Positions 34,113-41,627 of a DNA stretch of 64,000 nucleotides are shown here, in pieces. Each line of letters begins with the position of its first letter. Positions within the stretch are counted from its first letter, which is position 1. This DNA is from Pseudomonadota bacterium (lineage in GTDB: Bacteria > Pseudomonadota > Alphaproteobacteria > Caulobacterales > Caulobacteraceae), in the NCBI GenBank assembly GCA_023451375.1, contig JAEXZS010000004.1:62001-126000 (forward strand), in the 5' to 3' direction. Made by a program: the position numbers and the translations under genes. Below the pieces are notes generated by a model, which was not told the origin of the DNA, did no database searches, and worked only from the letters and a program-made list of their open reading frames with translations.

Positions 34113-34274
34113 CGTCTCCTCCCCATCACCTGCGATGGGGAGGAGGACCGCCGCCGCAGGCGGTGGTGGAGGGGCTCTTGAAGTTCGCACCGCCCCGACC
34201 GTCCTGAAGAACCCCTCCGTCTCGACGCTGCGCGTCGATCCACCTCCCCATGGCAAAGCCATGGGGAGGAGACG
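34113..34274. repeat. Multi-hairpin repeat element F
   Basis: A 162-bp element with perfect 14-bp terminal inverted repeats (CGTCTCCTCCCCAT) that contains several nested hairpins: CCTCCCCAT/ATGGGGAGG at 34118-34143, a CCGCC/GGCGG stem, a GAGGGG/CCCCTC outer stem, TCGACG/CGTCGA, and CCCCATGGC/GCCATGGGG at the right end. It differs in sequence from elements A-E. Short open frames through it are not credible genes. Confidence 0.8.
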
Positions 34275-34770
34275 ATGAATGCGAGGTTGTTTCCGCCAAC
34301 CATCCTAATGACGCTGGTCCGATCCCAGGGATTCCAGTGACTTCCGCGATTCTCGCCCCAATCAACGCGCCTGGGTTGGAAACCGTGCCATGCTTCACCC
34401 GTCCCGTCGCATCGGAGGGCTCGTAAGGCCTGCGACCTTGCGGCGGCGGGAGCGGATGGAGCGGGGGCGGGTCTGCAACGACCCGCGCCAAACGGCGCAC
34501 AATCGGCATACCGATACCAGAGCGCCTGGAGGGTCGAGGGGGATACTCGGCCGCACCCGGACGGGGTTTCGCAGACCCTGCCGGCCCGCCGCAGGCTTAT
34601 GGGGTTAGGCGATAAGACCGCCACCACTCAGCGCCCCGAGCTTGCAGAACAATCATCCGCGCGGAGCGTCGAACTTCGTCGAAACGGTACTCAACACACA
34701 GAACTCCGGGCGAAGGCCCGGCGCTCCGCCCAGCCCTCCACTCAACTCCGCCCGGAACGGCGGGGACGCT
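34275..34770. other. 496-bp gap without a credible gene, with several small hairpins
   Basis: No reading frame here has convincing protein character. Three small hairpins follow one another at 34467-34515: GCGGGTC/GACCCGC, GCGCC/GGCGC and ATCGG/CCGAT; a CCGGGC/GCCCGG stem lies nearer the ligase end. No tRNA, tmRNA tag or RNase P signature was recognised. It may be decayed sequence next to repeat F, or an unrecognised structured RNA. Confidence 0.4.
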
Positions 34771-36468
34771 TCAGCGCGCCTGGATCTTCGCCACCCGCCC
34801 GCCGCCGCTCTCGATCGCGTCGAGCAGATTCATGACATCGTCGATCGTATTGGCCTCGCGCGCCGGCTTGTCCCAGCGGATGCGGCTGACCCGTGGAAAG
34901 CGCATCGCCACGCCCGACTTGTGCCGGCTGGACCGCTGCAGCCCTTCGAAGGCGATCTCCAGCACCAGGCCGAAATCCCGCTCGGCCCGCACCGACCGCA
35001 CCGGCCCGAACCGCTCGACCGTATGGTCGCGCACGAACTTGTCCAGTTGCTTCAACTCCTCGTCGGTGAAACCGAAATAGGCCTTGCCCACCGGCGTCAG
35101 CGCCCCCGCGTCCGTCCAGACGCCGAAGGTGTAGTCGGAATAGAAGCTGGAGCGCTTGCCGTGCCCGCGCTGGGCGTACATCAGCACCGCGTCGATGACG
35201 TGCGGGTCGCGCTTCCACTTGAACCAGGGTCCCTTCGGCCGTCCCGCCAGATAGGGGCTGTCCCAGCGCTTGAGCATCAGCCCCTCGGCCGCCGCCCCGA
35301 CCGGCGGATCGGCCCTCAGCCGCCCCAGCGCCTTCCAGTCGGCGTATTCGACCACAGGCGACAGCTTCAGCCGCTCGCCCGGATGACCCGCGACCAGCGC
35401 CTCCAGCCGCGCCCTCCGCTCCTGCAGCGGCAGCGAACGCAGGTCCTCGCCGCCCTCGGCCAGCACGTCATAGGCCAAGATGCCCGCCGGGTGCGCCGCT
35501 ATCAGCTTGGCGTCCACCGTCTTGCGGTTCAGTCGCTGCTGCAGGTCGCCGAACGGCGCCGGCCGCCCGTCGCGAAGCACCAGAAGCTCGCCGTCGATCG
35601 CGCCCTCGAACGCCAGCGCCTCCATCACATCGGGAAAGGCGCCGGAGATTTCGTCCCCGGTGCGGGAATAGAGCTTGGCGACACCGCCCTCGCGCACCGC
35701 CTGCACCCGGATGCCGTCCCACTTCCATTCGGCGGCGTAGTCCCCCGGGTCCAGCTTCTGGAAATCGACCGCCTCGTCGATCGCCACCGCCAGCATCACC
35801 GGCCGGAACCGCCCCGGCGCCTCGGGACTGGGCCGCTCGGCCCTGCCCTCCAGCCAGGCGAACAGGTCGGCGTAGGGCGGATCGACCGCGTGCCATACCT
35901 CCTCGATGTCGGACACGTCCACCGGCTCCAGCGCCGTCTCCGCCTCGCCGCCCTCCGGATCGGGCGGCTCCACCGCCGTCGCCGGCCGGATCATCGCCGC
36001 CGCCGTCTTGGCCAGCCGCGCCGACAGGCCGATCCGCAGGCCCCCGGTCACCAGCTTCAGCAGCGCCCAGCGCCCCTTGGGCTCCAGCGCGTCCAGCCAA
36101 CCCTCGATCAGCGGCTGCACCTCGCTCCGTCCCGCCCGCTGCAGCGCATCCACCACCTCGGCCAGCTCCGGCTCGCGGTTGGGCCGATAGTCGGCGGGCG
36201 GCGGCCAGATCAGCGAAACCGTCTCCGCCAGGTCGCCGACATAGTCATAGCTCCAGCCGAACAGCACCGGATCGACCCGCGCTTCCACGGCCTTGCGGAT
36301 CATCGCCGGCTTGGCCGCCGAGAAGCTCAGGTCGCCGGTCAGCGCCGCCAGCGCCCAGCCCCGGTCCGGATCGGGCGTCACCTTCAGATAGTCGCGCACC
36401 AGGACCAGCTTGGCGTTGCGCGAGGCGGTCAGCGACAGGCGGTCCAGAAGCTCGGCGAAGGCGCGCAT
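34771..36468 (-). CDS. ATP-dependent DNA ligase
   Basis: A 565-residue ligase of the bacterial 'cisATP-dependent' type. It has an N-terminal helical domain, adenylation motif I in EWKWDGIRVQ (Lys is the AMP acceptor), motif III-like ILAYDVLAEGGED, motif IV in EGLMLKRWDSPY and motif V in WFKWKRDPHVIDAVLMY, then an OB-fold. It seals nicks, probably in repair. ATG 36468 was chosen because related proteins start MRAF; an ATG two codons upstream is equally possible. Its usual partner exonuclease is at 19125-20153. Confidence 0.9.
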   Translation of the reverse strand: MRAFAELLDRLSLTASRNAKLVLVRDYLKVTPDPDRGWALAALTGDLSFSAAKPAMIRKAVEARVDPVLFGWSYDYVGDLAETVSLIWPPPADYRPNREPELAEVVDALQRAGRSEVQPLIEGWLDALEPKGRWALLKLVTGGLRIGLSARLAKTAAAMIRPATAVEPPDPEGGEAETALEPVDVSDIEEVWHAVDPPYADLFAWLEGRAERPSPEAPGRFRPVMLAVAIDEAVDFQKLDPGDYAAEWKWDGIRVQAVREGGVAKLYSRTGDEISGAFPDVMEALAFEGAIDGELLVLRDGRPAPFGDLQQRLNRKTVDAKLIAAHPAGILAYDVLAEGGEDLRSLPLQERRARLEALVAGHPGERLKLSPVVEYADWKALGRLRADPPVGAAAEGLMLKRWDSPYLAGRPKGPWFKWKRDPHVIDAVLMYAQRGHGKRSSFYSDYTFGVWTDAGALTPVGKAYFGFTDEELKQLDKFVRDHTVERFGPVRSVRAERDFGLVLEIAFEGLQRSSRHKSGVAMRFPRVSRIRWDKPAREANTIDDVMNLLDAIESGGGRVAKIQAR

Positions 36469-36514
36469 GGTCATCCATCTTGGGCGGCCGAAGCGTCGCC
36501 GGTACAGACAACGG

Positions 36515-36545
36515 AAAACGCCCCGGAGGTTTCCCTCCGGGGCGC
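36515..36545 (-). terminator. Intrinsic terminator of the RcnB-like gene
   Basis: On the minus strand GCGCCCCGGAGG-gaaa-CCTCCGGGGCG is followed by TTTTCCG, a strong stem with a T-tract. It separates the RcnB-like gene from the downstream ligase gene. Confidence 0.85.
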
Positions 36546-36564
36546 TCATCCGATCTGGCGCGGA

Positions 36565-37026
36565 TCAGTTGAACAGGCCGGCGATGACCGCGGTGATCAG
36601 GCCGCCGGCGACGGCCGCCAGCACCACGTCGTTGCCGCTGCGCACATACTGATAGCCGCGCGGCGGGGCCCGCAGGCCGTAGCGGCCGTAATCGTTCACC
36701 ACATAGGCGTTGGTGCGATAGTAGGACGGCATCCGCTGGCCATAGCTCCAGCTCCGCACCGCATAGCCGCGCGGGGCGACGTAGCGGGGCGCATTATAGC
36801 GGCGCTGGGCCTGCTGCCAGCGGGCGTACTGGCGCTGGTCCTGCCGGAATTCGCGGCGATCCTGGCGCATTTCCCGACGGAACTCCCGACGATCTTCGCG
36901 CGCCTCGCGGCGATCATGACGCTGTTCATAGCGATCGTTGCGCGATTGCGCCGACGCGGCGCCGGCCGCGCCCAGGGTGCTCGCGGCCATCACAGCGGCC
37001 AGCGTGGCGGTGAGAATCTTCTTCAT
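36565..37026 (-). CDS. RcnB-like exported protein
   Basis: A 153-residue protein with a signal peptide (cleavage near AASAQS, about residue 27), a long Arg/Asp/Glu-rich helical stretch (HDRREAREDRREFRREMRQD, then similar repeats, about residues 35-70), and a C-terminal RcnB-type segment (YAVRSWSYGQRMPSYYRTNAY; DYGRYGLRAPPRGYQYVRSG) plus a hydrophobic tail. RcnB-like proteins are periplasmic. In E. coli RcnB affects Ni/Co homeostasis, but this is not proven for the wider family. Confidence 0.83.
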   Translation of the reverse strand: MKKILTATLAAVMAASTLGAAGAASAQSRNDRYEQRHDRREAREDRREFRREMRQDRREFRQDQRQYARWQQAQRRYNAPRYVAPRGYAVRSWSYGQRMPSYYRTNAYVVNDYGRYGLRAPPRGYQYVRSGNDVVLAAVAGGLITAVIAGLFN

Positions 37027-37150
37027 CTCGATGTCTCCATCTGCGGCCGAACCATTTCGACTTGCCCGCACAATGGACTCCGCCCGCTGAGGGAGGGCTG
37101 AACCGACGATGTCGCCTCCCGTTCAGCGAACGGCCGCGGTTCGGCCGCAA

Positions 37151-38965
37151 TCAGGCGGCGACCGAACGCTCCGTCATCACCGCGCCCTGCGCCACGGCCT
37201 CGCGGCCGCCGGGCACGCGGCCCATCAGTTCGGCCAGGGCGCCGAAGTCGATGGGCTTGTTCAGATAGGCGTCCGCCCCCGCCTCCAGCCCCGCCTCGTG
37301 ATCCTCGCTGCGCGCCGAGGCGGACAGGACGACGATCGGCGTCCGGGCGTTCGGGCCTTCGCCTTCGCGGATCAGGCGCGTCGCGGTCAGGCCGTCCATC
37401 ACCGGCATGTTGACGTCCATGACGATCAGGTCGAATGGCTGCTCCCCGGCCGCCTCGACCGCCAGCGCGCCGTTCTCGGCCGTGGCGGTGACGTGGGCCG
37501 CCGAACTCATCCAGGCCTCCAGGATCATGCGGTTGACCGGATGGTCCTCGACCACGAGCACCCGCAGAGAGGCGACGCCCTCGACCTCGGCGTGGATCTC
37601 CTCGGCCGGCGCGGCGGCCGCCCATTCGACCACCTCGGCCTCGACCGCGAAGACGAAGCACGAGCCCTGGCCCAGCCTGGACGTCACCGTGATGTCGCCG
37701 CCCATGATGTTGGCCATCCGCCGCGAGATAGTCAGCCCCAGGCCCGTCCCGCCGAAGCGCCGCGTGGAGGAGGCGTCGACCTGGGTGAAGGGCTGGAACA
37801 GGCGCTCCAGATCACCGGCCGCGATGCCGGCGCCGCTGTCGGTGACGGAGAATTCGAACCGGACCCGCTGGTCCGAGACCCGTTCGGCCCGCACGACGTA
37901 GCGGATCTCGCCCTCGTCGGTGAACTTGACGGCGTTGGACAGCAGGTTCTGCACCACCTGGCAGACCCGCAGCGGATCGCCGCGCACCACGGTGGGCACC
38001 TCGCCTTCGAAGGTCGAGACGAAAGTCAGGCCCTTGGCCTCGGCCTGCGCTTCGAAAGGCCCGGTGATGCGGCGGTGCAGGTCCTCGATCGCCACGTCCA
38101 CGACCTCGAAGGTCATGCGGCCCGCCTCGATCTTGGTCATGTCGAGAATGTCGTTCAGCAGGCTCAGCAGATTGTCGCCGGAATTGCGGATGATCGACAG
38201 ATACTCGCGCTGCGTCGTCTCCAGCCGCGTGGCGCTCAGCAGCTGTGCCGCGCCCAGCACGCCGTTCATGGGGGTGCGCAGCTCGTGCGAGATCACGCCC
38301 AGAAAGTTCGACTTGGCGTCATTGGCGGCGTTGGCCTTGTCGCGCGCAGCCTCCAGCTCCTCGATCAGGTGCGACTGATGGGCCTGGAAGGCGCGGATGC
38401 GCTCCTCGCGCAGCATGGTCATGGTCACCAGCACGAACAGGCCGGCGACGGTGAACGGCAGGATGGCCAGCAGTGACCAGAACTCCGCCTTGCCGACCAG
38501 GCTCAGCAGCATGATGGTCGAGGCGGCGCCGTAGGGGGACGAGATGACCATCGCCTGACGCGGCGAGCTGCGCAGCTGGGCGAACACCAGCACATAGCCC
38601 GAAATCACCAGGGCCACCGCCAGCGGCTGTCCGAACGGGGCTTGCGAGAACCAGGCCAGCAGCGGCGCCACGGCCCAGGCGCCGGTCGTCACCGTGGCCA
38701 CCGCCGGGAAGGCGAAACCCCAGCCGGTCCCGACACGGTCGGCCATGCGGCGCTCGAAGCTGCCTCGCACCGCGCCGGCGGCGACCGTGCCGCCGAACCA
38801 CAGCATCGCCTGCCACCACGGCACCACGCCCAGGAGGCCAAGCGCCCAGCTGGCGATGATCATATAGCGCAGGTATTGCGTCTGCAGGATCGCAGTCAGG
38901 GCCTGGGCGGCGTCACCCGCGCGTTCGCCGGGGATCGCCTTCGCGACGCCGTCCGATTCCACCAT
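37151..38965 (-). CDS. Membrane-bound hybrid histidine kinase
   Basis: A 604-residue kinase with about five or six transmembrane helices in residues 35-200, an H-box (SHELRTPMNG, about residue 240), an HATPase domain (NLLSNAVKFTDEG; DSGAGI; GGTGLGLTISRRM), then a receiver domain with the acceptor Asp in LIVMDVNMPVMDG and Lys in LNKPIDF. There is no PAS domain, so the membrane part is presumably the sensor. No response-regulator gene is adjacent. The signal is unknown. Confidence 0.9.
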   Translation of the reverse strand: MVESDGVAKAIPGERAGDAAQALTAILQTQYLRYMIIASWALGLLGVVPWWQAMLWFGGTVAAGAVRGSFERRMADRVGTGWGFAFPAVATVTTGAWAVAPLLAWFSQAPFGQPLAVALVISGYVLVFAQLRSSPRQAMVISSPYGAASTIMLLSLVGKAEFWSLLAILPFTVAGLFVLVTMTMLREERIRAFQAHQSHLIEELEAARDKANAANDAKSNFLGVISHELRTPMNGVLGAAQLLSATRLETTQREYLSIIRNSGDNLLSLLNDILDMTKIEAGRMTFEVVDVAIEDLHRRITGPFEAQAEAKGLTFVSTFEGEVPTVVRGDPLRVCQVVQNLLSNAVKFTDEGEIRYVVRAERVSDQRVRFEFSVTDSGAGIAAGDLERLFQPFTQVDASSTRRFGGTGLGLTISRRMANIMGGDITVTSRLGQGSCFVFAVEAEVVEWAAAAPAEEIHAEVEGVASLRVLVVEDHPVNRMILEAWMSSAAHVTATAENGALAVEAAGEQPFDLIVMDVNMPVMDGLTATRLIREGEGPNARTPIVVLSASARSEDHEAGLEAGADAYLNKPIDFGALAELMGRVPGGREAVAQGAVMTERSVAA

Positions 38966-39046
38966 GCAGTCGTCCCCACGTTCTGTTGGTCGCGTGACGC
39001 TAGGGCGAAGGTTCTAAGACGAAGTGAACGCTGGTCTTTTGCACAA

Positions 39047-39352
39047 TCAGGCGGTGCGGGCGGCCTCGGCGGGCGTCAACGCCTTGATGGAGAGGGCGTG
39101 GACGGCGCCCGCCATTTCCTCCTTCAGCAGGCCGTTGATCATCCGTTGGCGCTCGACGCGCGACCGCCCCTCGAAATCCGCCGCCACGATCACCAGATTG
39201 AAATGGCTCTCGCCGCCCGGCTTCGCGTCCATGCCCCCTTCGTGATGATGGCCGGCGTGCCGCCAGCTGTCGTCTTCGAGCTCCAGGCGTTCGGGAGAGA
39301 GCGCCTGGCTCAGTTTCTCACGAATTTTCGCGGCGACGGGGCCGTCCGACAT
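39047..39352 (-). CDS. bolA: BolA family protein
   Basis: A 101-residue BolA protein. The family's Fe-S/glutaredoxin-binding histidine lies in SHFNLVIVAADFEGRSRVERQR and the C-terminal LKEEMAGAVHALSIKALTPAE segment is typical. A His-rich insertion (HAGHHHEGG) precedes the core and could bind metal. ATG 39352 was chosen inside a longer open frame that is antisense to the J-domain gene. BolA proteins work with monothiol glutaredoxins in Fe-S trafficking. Confidence 0.9.
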   Translation of the reverse strand: MSDGPVAAKIREKLSQALSPERLELEDDSWRHAGHHHEGGMDAKPGGESHFNLVIVAADFEGRSRVERQRMINGLLKEEMAGAVHALSIKALTPAEAARTA

Positions 39353-39397
39353 GATCGTTTCCTTGATGGCGTCCAATTCAGGTCTACACTTCGGGTG

Positions 39398-40066
39398 ATG
39401 TCCGCCTCCTTTCAATACAAGCCGCGCTTCACCGACATCCGCGTGAAGCCGCCCAAGCCCGAGGAGGAGGCGGCCCAGGCCGACGTCCTGCACCTGAAGC
39501 CGGGCGAAAAGCCGTGCCAGTGGCCCGACTGCCGCCGCGCCGCGACCGCCAAGGCGCCGAAGTCGCGCGAACGGCTGAACGACTTCTATGAATTCTGCCA
39601 GGCCCACGCTGGCGAGTACAACAAGGGCTGGAACTTCTACGCCGGCATGAGCGAGGGCGAGGTCCGCGCGGCGCAGGAGAATGAGGCCATGACCGGCGGC
39701 CGGCCCACCTGGGAGATGAAGGCGGGCAAGTTCAGCCGCGAGGCCGCCGCCTTCGCCGCCAAGATGGGCACGGCCAATACGGCGGGTTCGGGCTCCTGGC
39801 GCGACAGCTTCGGCCTGTTCGGCCGTCGCGGCGAACAGGCGGCCCAGGCCGCGCCCGAGGATCGTCGCGTCGGCAAGCTGGAACGGACCGCCTTGGCCGA
39901 TCTTGACCTGGATCCCGGCGCGGACAAGGCGGCCATCAAGGCGCGCTACCATGAGATGCTGAAGCGGTTTCACCCCGACACCAACGGCGGGGATCGCGGC
40001 GCCGAGGCCAAACTGCAGCGCGTGATCAAGGCTTGGAAGACGCTAAGGAAGGCGGGTCTGGCCTGA
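39398..40066 (+). CDS. C-terminal J-domain protein
   Basis: A 222-residue protein whose C-terminal ~60 residues form a J-domain with the HPD motif in KRFHPDTNGGD; the N-terminal part has two cysteines (CQWPDCRRAA) that may be a metal site. It should stimulate an Hsp70 partner. It is divergent from bolA (45-base gap). In many alphaproteobacteria the order is bolA, this gene, cobS, cobT; here cobS lies 6-7 kb away on the other side. Confidence 0.88.
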   Translation: MSASFQYKPRFTDIRVKPPKPEEEAAQADVLHLKPGEKPCQWPDCRRAATAKAPKSRERLNDFYEFCQAHAGEYNKGWNFYAGMSEGEVRAAQENEAMTGGRPTWEMKAGKFSREAAAFAAKMGTANTAGSGSWRDSFGLFGRRGEQAAQAAPEDRRVGKLERTALADLDLDPGADKAAIKARYHEMLKRFHPDTNGGDRGAEAKLQRVIKAWKTLRKAGLA

Positions 40067-40205
40067 CCCATTCGCAACAAATCGCCCCGCTTGCGCCAAG
40101 GTCGAGGGCGATCATTGACGCATTCGCCCCGCCTCAGGTTGATCCTTTCCCCCGGAGCGCCTATGCCGCCGCGCAAAAGCCCCTCCCCTTTCAAGGACCG
40201 CGACC

Positions 40206-40445
40206 ATGTCTGAAGTCAAAGACGCGCCGCAACTGCTTCACCTCGTGATCGGCGGCGAACTGCGCCACCTGCACGAGCCGGTGTTCCGCGATCTGTCCCA
40301 GGTCGAGTTCGTCGGCGCCTACGGCAGCTATGACGAGGCCAAGAAGGCCTGGAAGGCCCGGGCCCAGGCGACCGTCGACAACGCCCTGATGCGTTATTTC
40401 ATCCTGCACGCCCACAGGTTGATCGATCCCCGCGCCGACGCCTGA
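40206..40445 (+). CDS. DUF4170 protein
   Basis: A 79-residue protein with LHLVIGGELRHLHEPVFRDL and VEFVGAYGSYDEAKKAWKARAQATVDNA, typical of DUF4170. The family often sits next to lipopolysaccharide genes in alphaproteobacteria, as here. Function unknown. AAGGA precedes ATG 40206. Confidence 0.85.
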   Translation: MSEVKDAPQLLHLVIGGELRHLHEPVFRDLSQVEFVGAYGSYDEAKKAWKARAQATVDNALMRYFILHAHRLIDPRADA

Positions 40446-40510
40446 GCCTCGACCGGAACCCCGTCGCCCCCGGCGCGCTCTCCAAGCATGGCAATGCAAA
40501 GGAGACGGTG

Positions 40511-40678
40511 ATGGAGACCTTTCTCATCGTGGTCGTGCTCCTCGCGGTCGCCGTCGGCGTGGCCCTCTGGGCGCGGGGCCGAGGCCGCCGAGCGGTTCAG
40601 GACCAGGAGAAGGACACGGCGTGGAACGACCAGCTTACGCGTGGCGCGACGCCGCCGGACGAACGGACCGATAGATGA
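40511..40678 (+). CDS. 55-aa single-pass membrane protein
   Basis: A small gene with a very good ribosome-binding site (AAAGGAG, 7 bases before ATG). The product has one N-terminal hydrophobic helix (METFLIVVVLLAVAVGVALW) followed by a charged tail (RGRGRRAVQDQEKD). The stop overlaps the ATG of the next small gene (ATGA), which strongly supports both being real. Function unknown. Confidence 0.7.
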   Translation: METFLIVVVLLAVAVGVALWARGRGRRAVQDQEKDTAWNDQLTRGATPPDERTDR

Positions 40679-40878
40679 ACCTGGACGGCCAGCAGATATT
40701 CCAGCTCGTCAGCCTGCTGGGCGTACTGGCGCTGTTCATGATGTCGCTGCGCGGCCACATGGCCTACCGCAGCTGGTTCAAGCGCTGGGAGGCCCAGCGC
40801 AAGGCCCGGCGCGACGCGGAAGCGGGCGTTCGGCAACCCACGCCGGACGACCGGCCGCGCAAGGGGCCTTGGGGCTGA
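40675..40878 (+). CDS. 67-aa single-pass membrane protein
   Basis: Translationally coupled to the 55-aa gene by ATGA. One hydrophobic segment (IFQLVSLLGVLALFMMSL, residues 8-25) is followed by a basic tail (FKRWEAQRKARRDAEAG). It lies at the edge of the lipid A/Kdo block, 3 bases from the convergent phosphatase stop. Function unknown. Confidence 0.7.
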   Translation: MNLDGQQIFQLVSLLGVLALFMMSLRGHMAYRSWFKRWEAQRKARRDAEAGVRQPTPDDRPRKGPWG

Positions 40879-40881
40879 CGC

Positions 40882-41547
40882 CTATTCCCGGCGCAACAGT
40901 CGCTCTGTCAGCAACGTCCCCCACCAGCCGGCCTTGAACTCGGCCCGGATGGCCTTGGGGTCGTACTCGGGGCTGTCCACCCAGTCGATGAAGCTGATCC
41001 CGCGCGGCTCCACATCGCGGACGTATTTCTCCAGGGTGAAGTCCAGGACGCCGGTCAGGCCCTCGCGGTGGTGCAGGTATTTCTTGGACAACTCCCGGAT
41101 CGCCACCGATATCGGCTCGCCCAGGTGAAAGTGCCGGTAGAAGACGGCCATCATCCCCGCCCGGTCCGCCCCCGACTTGCAGTGGATCAGCGCCGGATAC
41201 TGGATCGTGCGGAACAGCTCACGCGCCCGGTGAACCCGATCCGGCCCCGGTGCGTCACGGGAATCCAGCGGCGCGTCGATCATCGTCAGGCCCAGCCGCT
41301 CGCAGGCCTCGCGCTCCAGCCAGTAATAGCCCTCGTCCCGCCGGCCCCGCAGGTTGATGACGGTCCGCACGCCCTTGGCCTTCCAGTGCGCCAGTTGCCG
41401 CGGCGAGGGCTGGTTGGTCCGCACAAGGTCCGGCCCCAACCAGTGCGCGTTCGAGAAGGCCACGCGCAGGAAGGCGTGATCGGCCCAGAAATAATGCCAG
41501 TGCGCCTTGAAACGGCCCACGGCTGTCGAGAGATCGAAGCGCGCCAT
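40882..41547 (-). CDS. Tyrosine/dual-specificity phosphatase family protein
   Basis: A 221-residue protein with the cysteine-phosphatase P-loop HCKSGADRAG (C-x5-R, near residue 130) and the general-acid region DAPLDSRDAP. Upstream TNQPSPRQLAHWKAKGVRTVINLRG is typical of bacterial atypical dual-specificity phosphatases. It is divergent from msbA with an 80-base gap. A role in lipid A or envelope phosphate metabolism would be a guess from context only. Confidence 0.85.
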   Translation of the reverse strand: MARFDLSTAVGRFKAHWHYFWADHAFLRVAFSNAHWLGPDLVRTNQPSPRQLAHWKAKGVRTVINLRGRRDEGYYWLEREACERLGLTMIDAPLDSRDAPGPDRVHRARELFRTIQYPALIHCKSGADRAGMMAVFYRHFHLGEPISVAIRELSKKYLHHREGLTGVLDFTLEKYVRDVEPRGISFIDWVDSPEYDPKAIRAEFKAGWWGTLLTERLLRRE

Positions 41548-41627
41548 GGCCGCCAGATAGCGAACGCGCGCGCCCACGTCATCACCGCCGGGTTGACTTG
41601 AACCGCCAGCCGTCCGACCGAGAGCCG

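Noticed and set aside
34126..34509. 127-codon frame through repeat F
   Set aside because: Low-complexity translation of hairpin repeats; no start signal and no family similarity recognised.
33431..34627. 398-codon minus-strand frame across the DUF2239 gene and repeat F
   Set aside because: It reads DUF2239 in the wrong frame and translates repeat DNA; the DUF2239 gene itself starts at 34023 with a good promoter.
34642..37101. 819-codon plus-strand frame opposite the ATP-dependent ligase and RcnB-like genes
   Set aside because: Its translation is Arg/Gln/His-rich with no domain, while the opposite strand encodes well-conserved proteins.
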